Shown: piece after piece, positions 43,175-50,871 of the stretch | Layout of the letters: each line of letters starts with the position of its first letter | How positions within the stretch are numbered: position 1 is the first letter of the stretch | Source: Candidatus Saccharibacteria bacterium | Lineage (GTDB): Bacteria; Patescibacteriota; Saccharimonadia; Saccharimonadales; Saccharimonadaceae | NCBI GenBank assembly: GCA_016789455.1 | Contig: JAEUQU010000002.1 | Span: 62,001-126,000 of the forward strand | DNA: 64,000 bases | Direction: 5' to 3' | Notes under the pieces: model-generated | Databases searched by the model: none | Seen by the model: only the letters and a program-made list of their open reading frames with translations | What the model was told of the DNA's origin: nothing | Program-made: the position numbers and the translations under genes

Positions 43175-44329
43175 TTACGCAGTTTTGACAGCGCCGCAGC
43201 CTGCCCGGACTGCGCCGAGTACCCGGTCGACTTCCTGAGGGGTCAACTCAGGGTAGATTGGCAGACACAGCAGCCGGTGGACGGTATCCTCTGCCACTGT
43301 GAGGTCTGTCAGGCGGTGAGGCAGGCCCGAGCGGGTGTAGGCCGGCTGGGAACAGACCAGTTCGGGATAGATGCGCTCGGGCTGGATGTTCGCCTCGTAC
43401 ATCACCTGCTCTATGGCCTGGCGATGCTCTGGCGACTTGGTGAGGACGGTGTACTTATAATACACATGGTTCTCGGGGTGCGCCGGACGGGGAAGCTGAA
43501 GCGGCAGGTCCGCGAAGCTTTCGGTGTAGCGGGCGGCGATGGCGCGGCGCTGCTCCAGCCATTCATCAAGCCGGTCCATCTCCAGCTGGATGACACGGGC
43601 GGTAAATTCGCCCATGCGGCCACGCAGGCCCCAGGAGATATGCGTGTAGCGGTCGCCCGGCAGCCGGCCGATGTCACGGAGCTGTTGCAGGACGAAGCGG
43701 CTTTCGGGCTGGCGGGCCAGCACGAAACCGGCGTCTTCCAGCCCGCCGGCAATCTTGCCGACCCAGAACGAGAAGCTGCCAAAATCACCCATGGCTCCTG
43801 CGAACCGGTCTCCCAACCTGGCGCCGTGCGCCTGGGCGCAGTCTTCTATTACTTTCAGGTTGTGCGCCTTGGCAATCTGCAGCAGGCTGTCCATATCGGC
43901 TACCTGGCCGTAGAGGTGGACGGGCATGATAGCAGCAGTCTTGTCGGTGATGGCTTTTTCGACGGCCGCCGGGCTGAGCGTCAGCGTGACGGGATCGATA
44001 TCGGCGAATACCGGCGTCGCACCGACCGCATTGACGGCGAAGGAGGTGGAAGGGAAGGTCAGGGCAGGCACGATGACCTCGGCGCCGGCACCCACTTTGG
44101 CGGCCGCCAGGGCCAGCTGCAGCGCGGTGGTGCCCGAGCTGGTGGCGACGGCAAGCGGCGACGACCAGCGTTCGCTTATGTGCTGCTCGAGGGCTTCTAC
44201 CTGGTCGCCAAGCAAATACTGGCCGGAATGGATGGTGTCGCGCAGGGCCCCGATGATCTCTTCCTCGATATTCATCAGGCGACGCTGGGCGGCCTCGGCA
44301 GGGATTGGGGTGATGATAGAGCGGGTCAT
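43175..44329 (-). CDS. DegT/DnrJ/EryC1 family aminotransferase
   Basis: The order is typical: SGQYLLGDQVEALEQHISERW near the N-terminus, VATSSGTTALQLALAA, VIVPALTFPSTSFAVNAVGATPVFADID, the EDCAQAHGAR pyridoxal phosphate Asp region, and Lys in SFSFWVGKIAGGLEDAGFV. These enzymes transaminate 3- or 4-keto sugars for surface polysaccharides. The start at 44329 is chosen by family alignment; the frame continues upstream. No sugar-nucleotide genes adjoin it. Confidence 0.92.
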   Translation of the reverse strand: MTRSIITPIPAEAAQRRLMNIEEEIIGALRDTIHSGQYLLGDQVEALEQHISERWSSPLAVATSSGTTALQLALAAAKVGAGAEVIVPALTFPSTSFAVNAVGATPVFADIDPVTLTLSPAAVEKAITDKTAAIMPVHLYGQVADMDSLLQIAKAHNLKVIEDCAQAHGARLGDRFAGAMGDFGSFSFWVGKIAGGLEDAGFVLARQPESRFVLQQLRDIGRLPGDRYTHISWGLRGRMGEFTARVIQLEMDRLDEWLEQRRAIAARYTESFADLPLQLPRPAHPENHVYYKYTVLTKSPEHRQAIEQVMYEANIQPERIYPELVCSQPAYTRSGLPHRLTDLTVAEDTVHRLLCLPIYPELTPQEVDRVLGAVRAGCGAVKTA

Positions 44330-44398
44330 GAGGTGCCCTGGCTTTCGCGGGTCAATACGAGAATTGTAAACATAAGCATAGTATAGCAGATAATGGAT

Positions 44399-44426
44399 TT
44401 GATTATGGGGAGTTTTCTGATATAAT
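44399..44426 (+). promoter_or_regulatory. Promoter of the tRNA-Glu transcript
   Basis: TTGATT (44399-44404), 16 bp, TATAAT (44421-44426). Transcription from here would give a leader of about 200 nt before tRNA-Glu, containing the duplicated hairpin segment. Confidence 0.55.
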
Positions 44427-44494
44427 CGGCGCTGTTGCTGCGTGGCTTTGTGCCGGGTGGCAGCCAAAGGGTACTGCAAATCAATGATTTGTAG

Positions 44495-44639
44495 CCAATC
44501 GCTCGGAAAAAGCTTAGACGTGCAAGCACGTCACGCATTCTCCTCGCTCATGGCCCCATATTTACAATATGGAACCAATCGCTCGGAATATACTTAGACA
44601 TGCAAGCATGTCACGTACATTCCTCGCTCATGGCCCCAT
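44495..44639 (+). repeat. Tandem duplication of the tRNA-Glu 5' flank (period 80 bp)
   Basis: Two 65-nt copies (44495-44559, 44575-44639) begin CCAATCGCTCGGA and end CTCGCTCATGGCCCCAT; the last eight bases are the first bases of tRNA-Glu, so copy 1 ends in an orphan tRNA 5' tip. Each copy holds a palindrome that differs by a compensating pair: GACGTGCAAGCACGTC and GACATGCAAGCATGTC. Confidence 0.85.
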
Positions 44640-44706
44640 CGTCTATCGGTTAGGACACCGGGTTTTCATCCCGGCAAGAGGAGTTCGACTCTCCTTGGGG
44701 TCACCA
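44632..44706 (+). tRNA. tRNA-Glu (anticodon TTC)
   Basis: Acceptor GGCCCCA pairs with TGGGGTC (one G-U), the D-arm holds CTATCGGTTAGG, the anticodon stem CCGGG/CCCGG encloses TTTTCAT (anticodon TTC), and the T-arm is GAGGA-GTTCGAC-TCTCC. The discriminator is A and CCA is encoded (44704-44706). The 3' half overlaps the recombinase remnant on the other strand. Confidence 0.95.
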
Positions 44707-45247
44707 TAAGAGACTTTTCTTCGGAAAGGTCTTTTTTGTTGTCTTCGTCTCGGCGTTCCATATCTGTTGTTTGTTTCAAAATTGGACTGAGTTTGACGGT
44801 TCCAAATGTTTTATCTGGGTTTACGACAATTCCGGCTTCGCAAATGGCATTTTGGAACCGCTGTTGGTCACTGAGCTCCGCATGACGCCATGCGCCTGAC
44901 AAATTGACTAAAAAGTTAACAGCCTGATCGATTACTTGTTCATTCCTTGATTCCGTATCCTTCAAATCATTTCGTGCCAACTCTAGCTCTACCCGCTGAA
45001 TAGCCAGACGACCTTCTTGTTCCTGATATGTTTCATTGGTGATAAGATCCTTTAAAAATTTGTCCATAAGCCGATTTTTCATATCCTCTGCGTCCTTCAG
45101 CTTTTGGTCAATTCTCCTACGTTCTTCTTGAGTATTGAGATAATCTTCATTCCAACGGCGCAGAACTACTTGTTTGAAAACGTCCGGCACCCATCCGGCC
45201 GGCTCAACTTTCTTCAGTAGCTCTTCAAATTGCTGATGTGCTTTGAC
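44666..45247 (-). pseudogene. C-terminal remnant of a large serine recombinase (integrase)
   Basis: The frame encodes VKAHQQFEELLKKVEPAGW, then an acidic/basic coiled coil (NTQEERRRIDQKLKDAED, IQRVELELARNDLKD) as in the C-terminal part of large serine recombinases. The catalytic resolvase domain is absent; a TAA closes the frame at its 5' end (about 45248). The last codons run through the tRNA-Glu terminator and into the tRNA, ending VTPRRVELLLPG. This shows that the element used tRNA-Glu as its attachment site. Confidence 0.8.
44708..44737 (+). terminator. Terminator of tRNA-Glu
   Basis: AGAC-TTTC-ttcg-GAAA-GTCT followed by TTTTTTG on the plus strand. The same bases encode DNKKDLSEEK in the recombinase remnant on the other strand. 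Confidence 0.85.
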
Positions 45248-45468
45248 TTAGTAGTAGAAATTTTTCCACTGGCTGTCGCCGCTTTATTAACATCCGGAAA
45301 GTCTACTGTCATTGAGCTGACCCGTACTGCCTGGCCATGTATCGGGTCGTTTTCAGGCAAAATTTGAAAATGTTCATCACAGACAAAAGCGCAAAAACCA
45401 TCTTCTGCTTCGGCTTCAATCGTCCATGGCCGGTTACAAGCTGGAAAACGGCAAAGGTTATAGTCCAT
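45214..45468 (-). CDS. Small four-Cys (zinc ribbon-like) protein, 84 aa
   Basis: NLCRFPACNRPW and GFCAFVCDEHF give a CxxxxC...CxxxC arrangement suited to one zinc ion. The C-terminal half is polar. No family is recognised. TAAAAT lies 6 nt before the ATG, the leaderless spacing, and GAGG overlaps that gap. It partly overlaps the 5' part of the recombinase remnant in another frame and may be what replaced its upstream region. Confidence 0.55.
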   Translation of the reverse strand: MDYNLCRFPACNRPWTIEAEAEDGFCAFVCDEHFQILPENDPIHGQAVRVSSMTVDFPDVNKAATASGKISTTKSKHISNLKSY

Positions 45469-45725
45469 GGCCTCATTTTAATTTTGAGAATTACTTTTTT
45501 TCAAGACTAAGAAGGTGGGCTTAAATATAAATGCTTGTTTGTGTTGGATGCCACTGCCAGTAGTTTCTCAATGCCTGATTTCAGCCACTGTAACTGGTGG
45601 GCCAATATCACATAGCCTGTCCCGTAGGCACATAGGAATAAGCGTAAAAGGCTGTTATTGAGGCGTTATTCCATGCTCTGACAGGACACCTTGTTAAAGG
45701 CTAATGAGGTAGCTATGATGAAGTA

Positions 45726-46316
45726 ATGTATAGAACCAGCGAATTAAGATTCACAAAAGTTACTGAAACGGTTCCCGATTTGACCCCCGCAAGGATTGCG
45801 AAACTTTCTACTGAGAAACGTGTCGACATTGACTCCAGGATAGAGATACTGCAAGCCATGGCTGGTTATAAATGGGTTGGTGAAGCAGCGCATGTTATTA
45901 GTTCTAGCAAGCCCAACGCTGCAACCCAGGAACAAGAACTTGCCTGTCAACTTTTGAATAATATGGGACTAGCGTATCAATTTGACTGGATAGAGCGACC
46001 AGGACGATATTTTTCCTGGATACAATTTGCAATCAACGCTTCTATGCTCGATATGTTCATGGACAAAGAAAATCCTTTTACTGTTGTTGAACAGGGCGCT
46101 GTCTATGGCTACCCTGTATCCTCAACACTTGCGTATGCGGGCGTAATTCCAGCGCGGCGTGAAGATAAGAAGAGCGTTGCAAATGCATTCTTAAGCGGTG
46201 TCAACTCAGAGGCATACTATGAACGTGAAGTTGAGTATGCTGAAAAGATTTGGGGTTATCTGCGGCAACTTGCCCCAGAGCTTATAAAAGAAGCGGAAGA
46301 AGACTATAAGAAGTAG
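45726..46316 (+). CDS. Hypothetical protein, 196 aa (island gene)
   Basis: A soluble protein with a helical C-terminus (YEREVEYAEKIWGYLRQLAPELIKEAEEDYKK) and FDWIERPGRYFSWIQFAINASMLDMF in the centre. No family is recognised. The A+T content is higher than in the flanking chromosome. TATGAT lies 6 nt before the ATG. It is convergent with the Cys-rich peptide gene and shares its hairpin. Confidence 0.6.
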   Translation: MYRTSELRFTKVTETVPDLTPARIAKLSTEKRVDIDSRIEILQAMAGYKWVGEAAHVISSSKPNAATQEQELACQLLNNMGLAYQFDWIERPGRYFSWIQFAINASMLDMFMDKENPFTVVEQGAVYGYPVSSTLAYAGVIPARREDKKSVANAFLSGVNSEAYYEREVEYAEKIWGYLRQLAPELIKEAEEDYKK

Positions 46317-46320
46317 AAGG

Positions 46321-46354
46321 CCCACCTCCCGCGCATGTTCGCACGGGAGGTGGG
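46321..46354. terminator. Shared hairpin between 45726-46316 and 46366-46464
   Basis: CCCACCTCCCG (46321-46331) pairs perfectly with CGGGAGGTGGG (46344-46354). On the minus strand CCTTCTACTTCTT follows. It lies 4 bp from one stop codon and 11 bp from the other. Confidence 0.75.
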
Positions 46355-46365
46355 AGTGTCGATCG

Positions 46366-46464
46366 CTACTGGAGGCAGCGACGGCCGTGGCAGTGATCGT
46401 ATCTAGCGCACCGATCACAGCCACATGAGCAGAATAAGCTCGGCATCCTTTGCAGGAGTGTCAT
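46366..46464 (-). CDS. Cys-rich mini-protein, 32 aa
   Basis: AGGAGG eight bases before the ATG at 46464 opens MTLLQRMPSLFCSCGC and the frame continues DRCARYDHCHGRRCLQ, TAG. Six Cys (12, 14, 16, 19, 25, 30) and two His (24, 26) in 32 residues suggest metal binding or disulfides. A promoter with perfect 17-bp spacing lies upstream and a strong hairpin downstream, so this tiny frame has a complete set of expression signals. No known family is recognised. Confidence 0.65.
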   Translation of the reverse strand: MTLLQRMPSLFCSCGCDRCARYDHCHGRRCLQ

Positions 46465-46497
46465 TCTCATCACCTCCTCGGCTTTGACACAATAATT

Positions 46498-46526
46498 ATT
46501 TTAACATAAAATATATTAAAATACAA
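46498..46526 (-). promoter_or_regulatory. Promoter of the Cys-rich mini-protein
   Basis: TTGTAT (46521-46526), 17 bp, TAAAAT (46498-46503) on the minus strand, within a very AT-rich stretch. The leader of about 27 nt carries AGGAGG. Confidence 0.6.
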
Positions 46527-46536
46527 ATATATGTTT

Positions 46537-46746
46537 TATAATAGAATATATGTAAGCCTGGCAAGTAATCAGTTGAGGTTCGATGCAATGTGGTTAGTAG
46601 CTGCCTATATAACAGGGGATGATAAGGATTTGTCGTTAAACAGTTTGCCCCAGCGCAACAGCTCGGATTTGAGCTGGTTCCAATTTAGAATACGATAGGT
46701 CACCAAGAAAATAGCCTCAGTGTTCGCGCTGGGGCTATTTTCTTGG
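46537..46746 (+). ncRNA. Candidate small RNA with terminator
   Basis: TATAAT (46537-46542) is followed by about 150 nt without a convincing frame, with an internal stem (CAGCTC / GAGCTG), then a strong hairpin (46703-46746: CCAAGAAAATAGCC pairs with GGCTATTTTCTTGG). It could also be a divergent promoter region plus a bidirectional terminator. Known RNAs (SRP, 6S, tmRNA, RNase P) are not recognised in it. Confidence 0.35.
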
Positions 46747-46803
46747 TTATTCCAACGAGGGTCACCCGACATATAGTTCAGTCGTAAATTATTATAAAAA
46801 AAG

Positions 46804-46820
46804 CTTGAAAAATTTTCAAG
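46804..46820. promoter_or_regulatory. Palindrome upstream of 46840 (operator candidate)
   Basis: CTTGAAAAATTTTCAAG, extended by one more pair on each side, lies 20 bp before the ATG of the AlbA_2 regulator gene. The same sequence with one change lies at 48292-48308, just after that gene. Confidence 0.6.
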
Positions 46821-46839
46821 CTAATGATAAGCTCCACAT

Positions 46840-48273
46840 ATGAATACCCGAGATATCGATGTGCAAGAACTGAAACTACTTTCTGAAAAGAGGCGCATTA
46901 CTTTCTTGCGCGATCAAAAAGAAGATCAGTGGCTGGACCGGAAGAGTGCAAAGGTATCGGCTCTAAAAATTGCTAATGCCATGGTGGGCTTTGCAAATGC
47001 AGAAGGCGGAATTATCGTAATTGGGATACATGATGGCAAGATCGAGGGGATTAAAAGCGCTGGCAAGGGCAACGATTGGCGACAAGCATCCCTGGATTTT
47101 ACAATACCTCCCGTGCGACATAAGTTTGAATATATAGAATGTATCAATGAGGCTGGTGAAAAGGATGAAATCGCAATCATTGAAGTAGAGGCAGGCGAGA
47201 GGGTGCACACTAATCAGCGTGGCGAAACCTTTTTGCGTGTGGGGGATGAAAATCGCAAGCTGAACCCGCGGGAAGCCCTTGAGCTTATGTATGACAAAGG
47301 CGAATCGACCTACGATGGTACGCCAATTAAAGACGCCGCCCTAGATGATTTGGACGGCGAACTGATAAAACTTTACATCAAAAATGTGGGAGCCGATGAA
47401 AAACATGCAACCACTGTCTTAAAAGCACGCGGACTTGCCAAGGAAGTTGGAGGTGAGGTAAAACCTACAATCGCTGGCATGCTTACATTGGGCAAAAACC
47501 CTCATATGTTTTTGCCACAGGCGACCCTAAGAGTGCTTGTCTATAAGGGTTCTTCAAGAGAGACCGGTTCGCGTGCCAATGTCATTTACGATCGTAGAAT
47601 AGAGGGGCCGCTTAGCTATCAGATTGAACAGGCAAGAAGCGAACTGCAAAAAATTTTACCTCGTGCAATTCGGCTTGGATCTGAAAGTCGGTTTGGAGAA
47701 TCTACGCTAGTGCCCGAGTATGTATGGATAGAAGCTATTGTGAATGCTGCCATACATAGATCCTATAGTATAGGCGGCGACCATACGCGTATTGAAATTT
47801 TTGATGACCGCATAGAAGTTAAAAGTCCGGGTCGGCTGCCAGGTCTGGTGCGCCTAGAAAATATACGCTCGACACGCTTTGCTCGCAATCCCCGTGTTGC
47901 ACGAGCACTCAGTGATATTCGGTATGGCCGAGAACTTGGAGAGGGCGTCAACCGTATGTTCGAGGAAATGGGTATTGCCGGCCTGCCAGATCCAATCTAT
48001 ACACAAGGATCGGCATTTGTGCAGGTCGTGCTTCTTGAAGACCCATTGGCTGGTAGAATATTGCGACATCTGCCTCCTGGATCGGAACGATTTGTGGAAT
48101 TTATAAGCCGAGAGGGCCGAATTACGACAAACGAGGCTGCTTCGCTGTTGGGTGTCACGCGTCCTACGGCTCGAAAACATCTGCATGGTCTTGCTGAAAA
48201 AAAACTAATCGAACATATTGGCACTTCTGTTATGGATCCCCGTGGGTACTGGAAAATCAAAACTGGTAACTAA
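46840..48273 (+). CDS. AlbA_2 (Schlafen-like) ATP-binding transcription regulator
   Basis: Residues about 15-140 form an AlbA_2/Schlafen-type domain (QWLDRKSAKVSALKIANAMVGFANAEGGIIVIGI). About 285-400 is an ATP-binding HATPase_c_4 domain (WIEAIVNAAIHRSYSIGGDHTRIEIFDDRIEVKSPGRLPG). A C-terminal winged helix (EGRITTNEAASLLGVTRPTARKHLHGL) could bind DNA. Such proteins are common on mobile and defence islands and are often autoregulatory; flanking palindromes support that. Confidence 0.88.
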   Translation: MNTRDIDVQELKLLSEKRRITFLRDQKEDQWLDRKSAKVSALKIANAMVGFANAEGGIIVIGIHDGKIEGIKSAGKGNDWRQASLDFTIPPVRHKFEYIECINEAGEKDEIAIIEVEAGERVHTNQRGETFLRVGDENRKLNPREALELMYDKGESTYDGTPIKDAALDDLDGELIKLYIKNVGADEKHATTVLKARGLAKEVGGEVKPTIAGMLTLGKNPHMFLPQATLRVLVYKGSSRETGSRANVIYDRRIEGPLSYQIEQARSELQKILPRAIRLGSESRFGESTLVPEYVWIEAIVNAAIHRSYSIGGDHTRIEIFDDRIEVKSPGRLPGLVRLENIRSTRFARNPRVARALSDIRYGRELGEGVNRMFEEMGIAGLPDPIYTQGSAFVQVVLLEDPLAGRILRHLPPGSERFVEFISREGRITTNEAASLLGVTRPTARKHLHGLAEKKLIEHIGTSVMDPRGYWKIKTGN

Positions 48274-48291
48274 AAGATAGCATGTAGATAA

Positions 48292-48308
48292 CTTGAAAAA
48301 TTTTCGAG
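48292..48308. promoter_or_regulatory. Second copy of the CTTGAAAAATTTTC palindrome
   Basis: CTTGAAAAATTTTCGAG, one base different from the copy at 46804-46820. It lies 18 bp after the stop codon of the AlbA_2 gene. Confidence 0.5.
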
Positions 48309-48345
48309 TAACATACAAGCTGGCAACTCATTGAGATAGCCCTAA

Positions 48346-48638
48346 GATGAAAATACGGCCGCCGAAGCGACCGCTTTCCCTTAACCCAAGAAAGACGGGT
48401 CGTGACCATATGCAGGTGCCACGAAACCTGTGCCGACGGGTCGGCCCAGCAAGGCTGGTGTATCGGAAATTGCGATACTGCTATCCAAGGGAGTGCGGGT
48501 GCAAGACGCCAAAGCGGCGACAACACGTGCGGTGGAGCGATACTGCGCCAACCATGTCCCGGCTTAACCGAGACAGGATAACCGGTGCATTACCGGGTCA
48601 TGCCTATCGTGCTACCGCTGTACCTGAACCGCTCGGGA
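48346..48638. other. Hairpin-dense noncoding stretch (ncRNA or 3' UTR)
   Basis: No gene is visible. At least seven stems follow each other: CAGGT/ACCTG, CCGA/TCGG, CCAGC/GCTGG, GTATCG/CGATAC, GCG/CGC within GGT/ACC, GTC-CGG/CCG-GAC, CCGGT/ACCGG. At the low-coordinate end CGGTCGC/GGCGGCCG with TATTTTC reads as a terminator on the minus strand, so it may be the 3' UTR of 48639-49268 or a separate RNA. Confidence 0.4.
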
Positions 48639-49268
48639 TCAGATGTACATGCGGTCCGTGCGCAGGGAGACCTTGATGTCGGTCACCTGCAGCCGGTATT
48701 CTCCGTAGACGTACTCGACGTCCAGGATGTACCGGTTGTTGTCGAAGGACTGGTAACGCTTGCCGAAGTCCATTCGGAAGCCGTTTTCGGTCCTGTCGAA
48801 GAGCGTAATCAGGTGATCGGTGGCGGCGATGTCCTCAAAGATCCGGGTGATACCCGAACCCCTGCGGACAAAGCGGTCGCCGAGCGGACCTCCGTGGAAG
48901 ATACAACCATCCACGGCACTACCCTTCTCGGAGTTGGTGCTGATGGTGAGCAGGCGAGCCCAGATGTCCTTCTGGAGGACGTACTCCTCGTCGCCCATGT
49001 AGTCGTCCCGCTGGTTGGCGGCCAACATCACTGTGGTGCGGTAGCCGAAGCTGTCTGCCTCGTTCGCCCACAGGACGCGCTGGCCATCGAACTCGTTGTC
49101 GTAGTAGTCGAAGACAGTGGTGTCCAGGACGGCACGAAGCATGAGCACGATGGTGTAGGCGAGCTGGGGGATGGTGACCCCGTGCTTGCGCTCACTGTCG
49201 TAGATGAACTGCTGCAGATCGGCGGGGACCAAGTTGAGGTCGGCCGGGGTGACTGCAAGCTTGCGCAT
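48639..49268 (-). CDS. Hypothetical protein, 209 aa (GC-rich SD-led class)
   Basis: No family is recognised. The product is soluble and acidic, with a helical N-terminal half (LQQFIYDSERKHGVTIPQLAYTIVLMLRAVLD) and a beta-rich C-terminal half (YILDVEYVYGEYRLQVTDIKVSL). AAGGAG 5 nt before the ATG at 49268 decides the start; an upstream in-frame ATG (49289) precedes that site. It is a GC-rich gene inside an AT-richer island. Confidence 0.7.
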   Translation of the reverse strand: MRKLAVTPADLNLVPADLQQFIYDSERKHGVTIPQLAYTIVLMLRAVLDTTVFDYYDNEFDGQRVLWANEADSFGYRTTVMLAANQRDDYMGDEEYVLQKDIWARLLTISTNSEKGSAVDGCIFHGGPLGDRFVRRGSGITRIFEDIAATDHLITLFDRTENGFRMDFGKRYQSFDNNRYILDVEYVYGEYRLQVTDIKVSLRTDRMYI

Positions 49269-49315
49269 CGGTACTCCTTGGTTCGCCACCGGGCGGATCC
49301 CAGTGGAATAGTGCT

Positions 49316-49344
49316 ATAATATCACATTATATATAAAAAGTCAA
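49316..49344 (-). promoter_or_regulatory. Promoter of 48639-49268
   Basis: TTGACT (49339-49344), 17 bp, TATTAT (49316-49321) on the minus strand, with TTTTT after the -35 and AATGTGA before the -10 box, almost the same as the promoters at 43111 and 57239. Confidence 0.75.
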
Positions 49345-49387
49345 TGATATTTTGTCTTTATGCTTTTACTTGTATAATAGAGACATT

Positions 49388-50479
49388 ATGCAAACAAAAA
49401 GTGCAGCGTCTAACATCAAAAAATTAACTTCAAACCGTTCCGGTCTGCGCGCCATCCTGGTGGGCGCTGTGGTGTTTCTCAGTTTGGCCGGTATCATCCT
49501 GGCCGTGCAGGCGGCTGGCCCGAGTGCGGCTTCTGAGGCAGAGGACGGTCAGCTGACCCGCCAGGAAATGCTTATCTCGGATGCGACGGCCTCGCAAAGC
49601 GAAGCTATCATGTTTGGCGATGCGCCTGTTGACGGCGGTCCTGATCCAGATCCCGATCCCGGCCCTCAGCCCGGCACTCAGACGCTTGGCGTCGGCGGCG
49701 TCGCCACACCGGCCGGAGCTATTCTCAGCTCGGCCGATTCGACCGAGGAGCTCAAGATCGAGGAATCCGGCACGGCTGGTAATCCCAAGGTCTACGACGG
49801 CCAGGGCCACACCGTCGGAACCATCACCATCCGCGCCGATTATGTCACCGTGCAGAACTTCAACATCCGCGCCACCAGCCAGGACGGCGTCAACTTCGAA
49901 GGCACCGGCATCACGGTGCAGAACAACGACATCAAAGGGGTGAGCGCAGCCGGCGACGGCGACATGAACGCTATTGAGTTCTTTGGCAATGACAGCAAGA
50001 TCCTGTACAACACGGCGATTGACTTTGTGGAGGGCGACCCGGGCGGCAGCCACACCGATGCCATCCAGACCTGGGTATCCGATTCACACCCCACGCCCAG
50101 CAAGAACGTCATCATCAAGGGCAACAAGTTCAGCGGACCGGACAACCCGGGCCGCGATAACGCCATTCCCAGCATCCACCAGTGCATCATGGCTGAAGGT
50201 CTGGGCCGCGGCGGCAACAGCGGCGGCGACGGCGACCCGAGCAACTGGCTGATTGCTGATAACTATTTTAAGGACAGCTGGAACCAGTGCATCAAGCTTG
50301 ACGGCATTGACGATGTGACGATTACCCGCAACGAGTTCGCCGGTGACTCCGGGCGAGTCATTGAGGTGACCAGCGCATCCAGCAACGTCAAATTCTACTC
50401 GGACAATAAGATTACCGGCGGCTATGGCCAGACGGGCGTCGAGATTGTAGCCGGTGCTGGCCCTGATGCCTTGCAATAA
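49388..50479 (+). CDS. Surface-anchored right-handed beta-helix protein (pectate lyase-like)
   Basis: An N-terminal helix (about 25-45) is followed by the module ASEAEDGQLTRQEMLISDATASQSEAIMFGDAP, shared with the alginate lyase-like protein at 60072, then a Pro/Asp linker. From about residue 110 the sequence has right-handed beta-helix repeats (VTVQNFNIR, ITVQNNDIKGV, VIIKGNKFSG, VTITRNEFAG) of pectate lyase type. The substrate is unknown. TATAAT lies 9 nt before the ATG. Confidence 0.82.
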   Translation: MQTKSAASNIKKLTSNRSGLRAILVGAVVFLSLAGIILAVQAAGPSAASEAEDGQLTRQEMLISDATASQSEAIMFGDAPVDGGPDPDPDPGPQPGTQTLGVGGVATPAGAILSSADSTEELKIEESGTAGNPKVYDGQGHTVGTITIRADYVTVQNFNIRATSQDGVNFEGTGITVQNNDIKGVSAAGDGDMNAIEFFGNDSKILYNTAIDFVEGDPGGSHTDAIQTWVSDSHPTPSKNVIIKGNKFSGPDNPGRDNAIPSIHQCIMAEGLGRGGNSGGDGDPSNWLIADNYFKDSWNQCIKLDGIDDVTITRNEFAGDSGRVIEVTSASSNVKFYSDNKITGGYGQTGVEIVAGAGPDALQ

Positions 50480-50526
50480 ATCATAATAAGTGCAATCATT
50501 ACCCTACTGCGTCACTCAGCAAGCGC

Positions 50527-50789
50527 GAGGCAAAAGCCTCTCATACGCGTTTTCCCAAGGTGTGCGGAGGAGTTTCTGGACGGCGGACTGCCGTCACTCC
50601 ATCCGCCGCCGCCGGCACCGCGATTGGCTGCCGCGGTGCCATCGATGCCCTGGGTGTCCCCGGGGTGTCGCCGTGTTCCGGGTGACACTGGAACACGATA
50701 GGGTGCCCGCCGGACCGCGGGCATCCTGGGGCCGTCGTTCGCGGCGGCCCCACTTCTAACATCGGCCCAGCCTTACCGGCTGGGTTTTT
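50527..50789 (+). ncRNA. Candidate structured RNA with terminator
   Basis: No gene is visible between 50480 and 50871. Six perfect or near-perfect stems follow: 50527/50540; a nested pair 50564-50573 with 50596-50606 enclosing GACGGC/GCCGTC; 50614-50622 with 50632-50640; 50673-50679 with 50690-50696; 50704-50710 with 50717-50723; 50728-50737 with 50742-50751. A terminator (GCCCAGCC/GGCTGGG, TTTTT at 50785-50789) closes it on the plus strand. I do not recognise the RNA family. It may instead be a 3' UTR of the beta-helix gene. Confidence 0.45.
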
Positions 50790-50871
50790 GATTGTCGTCA
50801 GTCATGAGGGTAGTGCTTATCAATATGATAGAATTGATTTAATACACTACAAATAAAAAGTACTTAGAATA

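Noticed and set aside
44666-45190. An intact serine recombinase
   Set aside because: Only the C-terminal coiled coil is present; a TAA lies just upstream and the catalytic domain is missing, so it is treated as a remnant.
48400-48600. Group II intron or RNase P RNA
   Set aside because: No domain V-like hairpin, no intron-encoded reverse transcriptase, and none of the conserved RNase P blocks (GAGGAAAGTC, ACAGAA) were found.
50527-50789. tmRNA or RNase P RNA in the hairpin-rich region
   Set aside because: No tRNA-like ends, no tag reading frame, no RNase P core motifs.
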